Source: Planctomycetaceae bacterium (lineage in GTDB: Bacteria > Planctomycetota > Planctomycetia > Planctomycetales > Planctomycetaceae). From it: a stretch of 6,515 nt of DNA. The notes beneath the pieces are model-generated. The model was given only the letters and a program-made list of their open reading frames with translations, ran no database searches and was not told where the DNA came from. A program made the position numbers and the translations under genes. The DNA is taken from the NCBI GenBank assembly GCA_003503535.1, contig DOCI01000027.1, forward strand, positions 10,848-17,362, given 5' to 3'. Positions 6,439 through 6,515 of this stretch are shown piece after piece (positions within the stretch are counted from its first letter, which is position 1; each line of letters begins with the position of its first letter).

Positions 6439-6515
6439 GGAATAGCGATTTGATACGGATTCTAATAAGAAAGAGCGCGTTTACACCCCAGATTGAAAGC
6501 CACTGGAAGCCCCCA

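Larger units (their letters stand above)
5947..6515. other. Long intergenic region without a convincing gene
   Basis: About 570 bp precede the 194-aa gene. I see no tRNA, rRNA or reliable coding frame. It contains a weak minus-strand promoter candidate (6068-6100), a 5-bp hairpin GACGA/TCGTC (6115-6131), a longer-spaced dyad GTGGTT/AACCAC (6182-6187 and 6211-6216), a 7-bp tandem repeat TTCAACA twice (6401-6414), and three stronger dyads listed separately. It is probably the upstream control region of the minus-strand genes plus the flank of a gene beyond the right edge. Confidence 0.6.

Noticed and set aside
6229..6453. 74-codon plus-strand frame with a GTG start in the long intergenic region
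   Set aside because: It has no clear SD, an unremarkable low-complexity Ser/Thr composition, and spans all three dyads (REP-like palindrome, 14-bp palindrome and hairpin), so it is more likely a chance frame.

Overview
The window (6515 bp, roughly half G+C, rich in TCGA-type words) is almost entirely coded on the minus strand. Its style (large helical 'hypothetical' proteins, a kinesin-light-chain-like TPR protein, good but not universal Shine-Dalgarno sites, spacious intergenic gaps) suggests a planctomycete of moderate GC, of the Gimesia/Rubinisphaera kind. This is an inference from style; no taxonomic marker gene is present.

Layout, read 5'->3' on the minus strand (right to left). Positions 6515-5947 are a leader or intergenic region of about 570 bp with no convincing gene. 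It holds three compact dyads (6306-6335, 6360-6373, 6422-6438), a smaller hairpin and a weak promoter candidate. Then come a 194-aa helical/coiled-coil protein (5946-5362), a 93-bp spacer with an imperfect 19/21-bp tandem repeat, an 80-aa small protein (5268-5026), a 131-bp spacer with a hairpin, and a 954-aa multidomain helical protein with acidic linker and tail (4894-2030). After a further ~145-bp gap, a TPR-repeat protein begins near 1885 and runs off the left edge.

All four genes point the same way and three have clear ribosome binding sites, so they may form one transcription unit, although spacers of 93-145 bp allow internal promoters. None of the first three proteins could be assigned to a family I recognise. 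Nothing enzymatic (Walker A, nuclease, protease or kinase motif) is visible. The set looks like scaffold or assembly proteins rich in helices, coiled coils and acidic disordered segments, joined by a TPR protein-interaction partner. A job as a protein complex is inference only.

The main oddity is the 5' end of the TPR gene. The only well-placed Shine-Dalgarno/ATG (ATG at 1885) opens a frame that stops after 42 codons at 1757, while the long TPR frame, one base out of register, has no ATG until 1511. This points to a frameshift (mutation, sequencing error or recoding) near 1757-1805, or to a non-ATG start.
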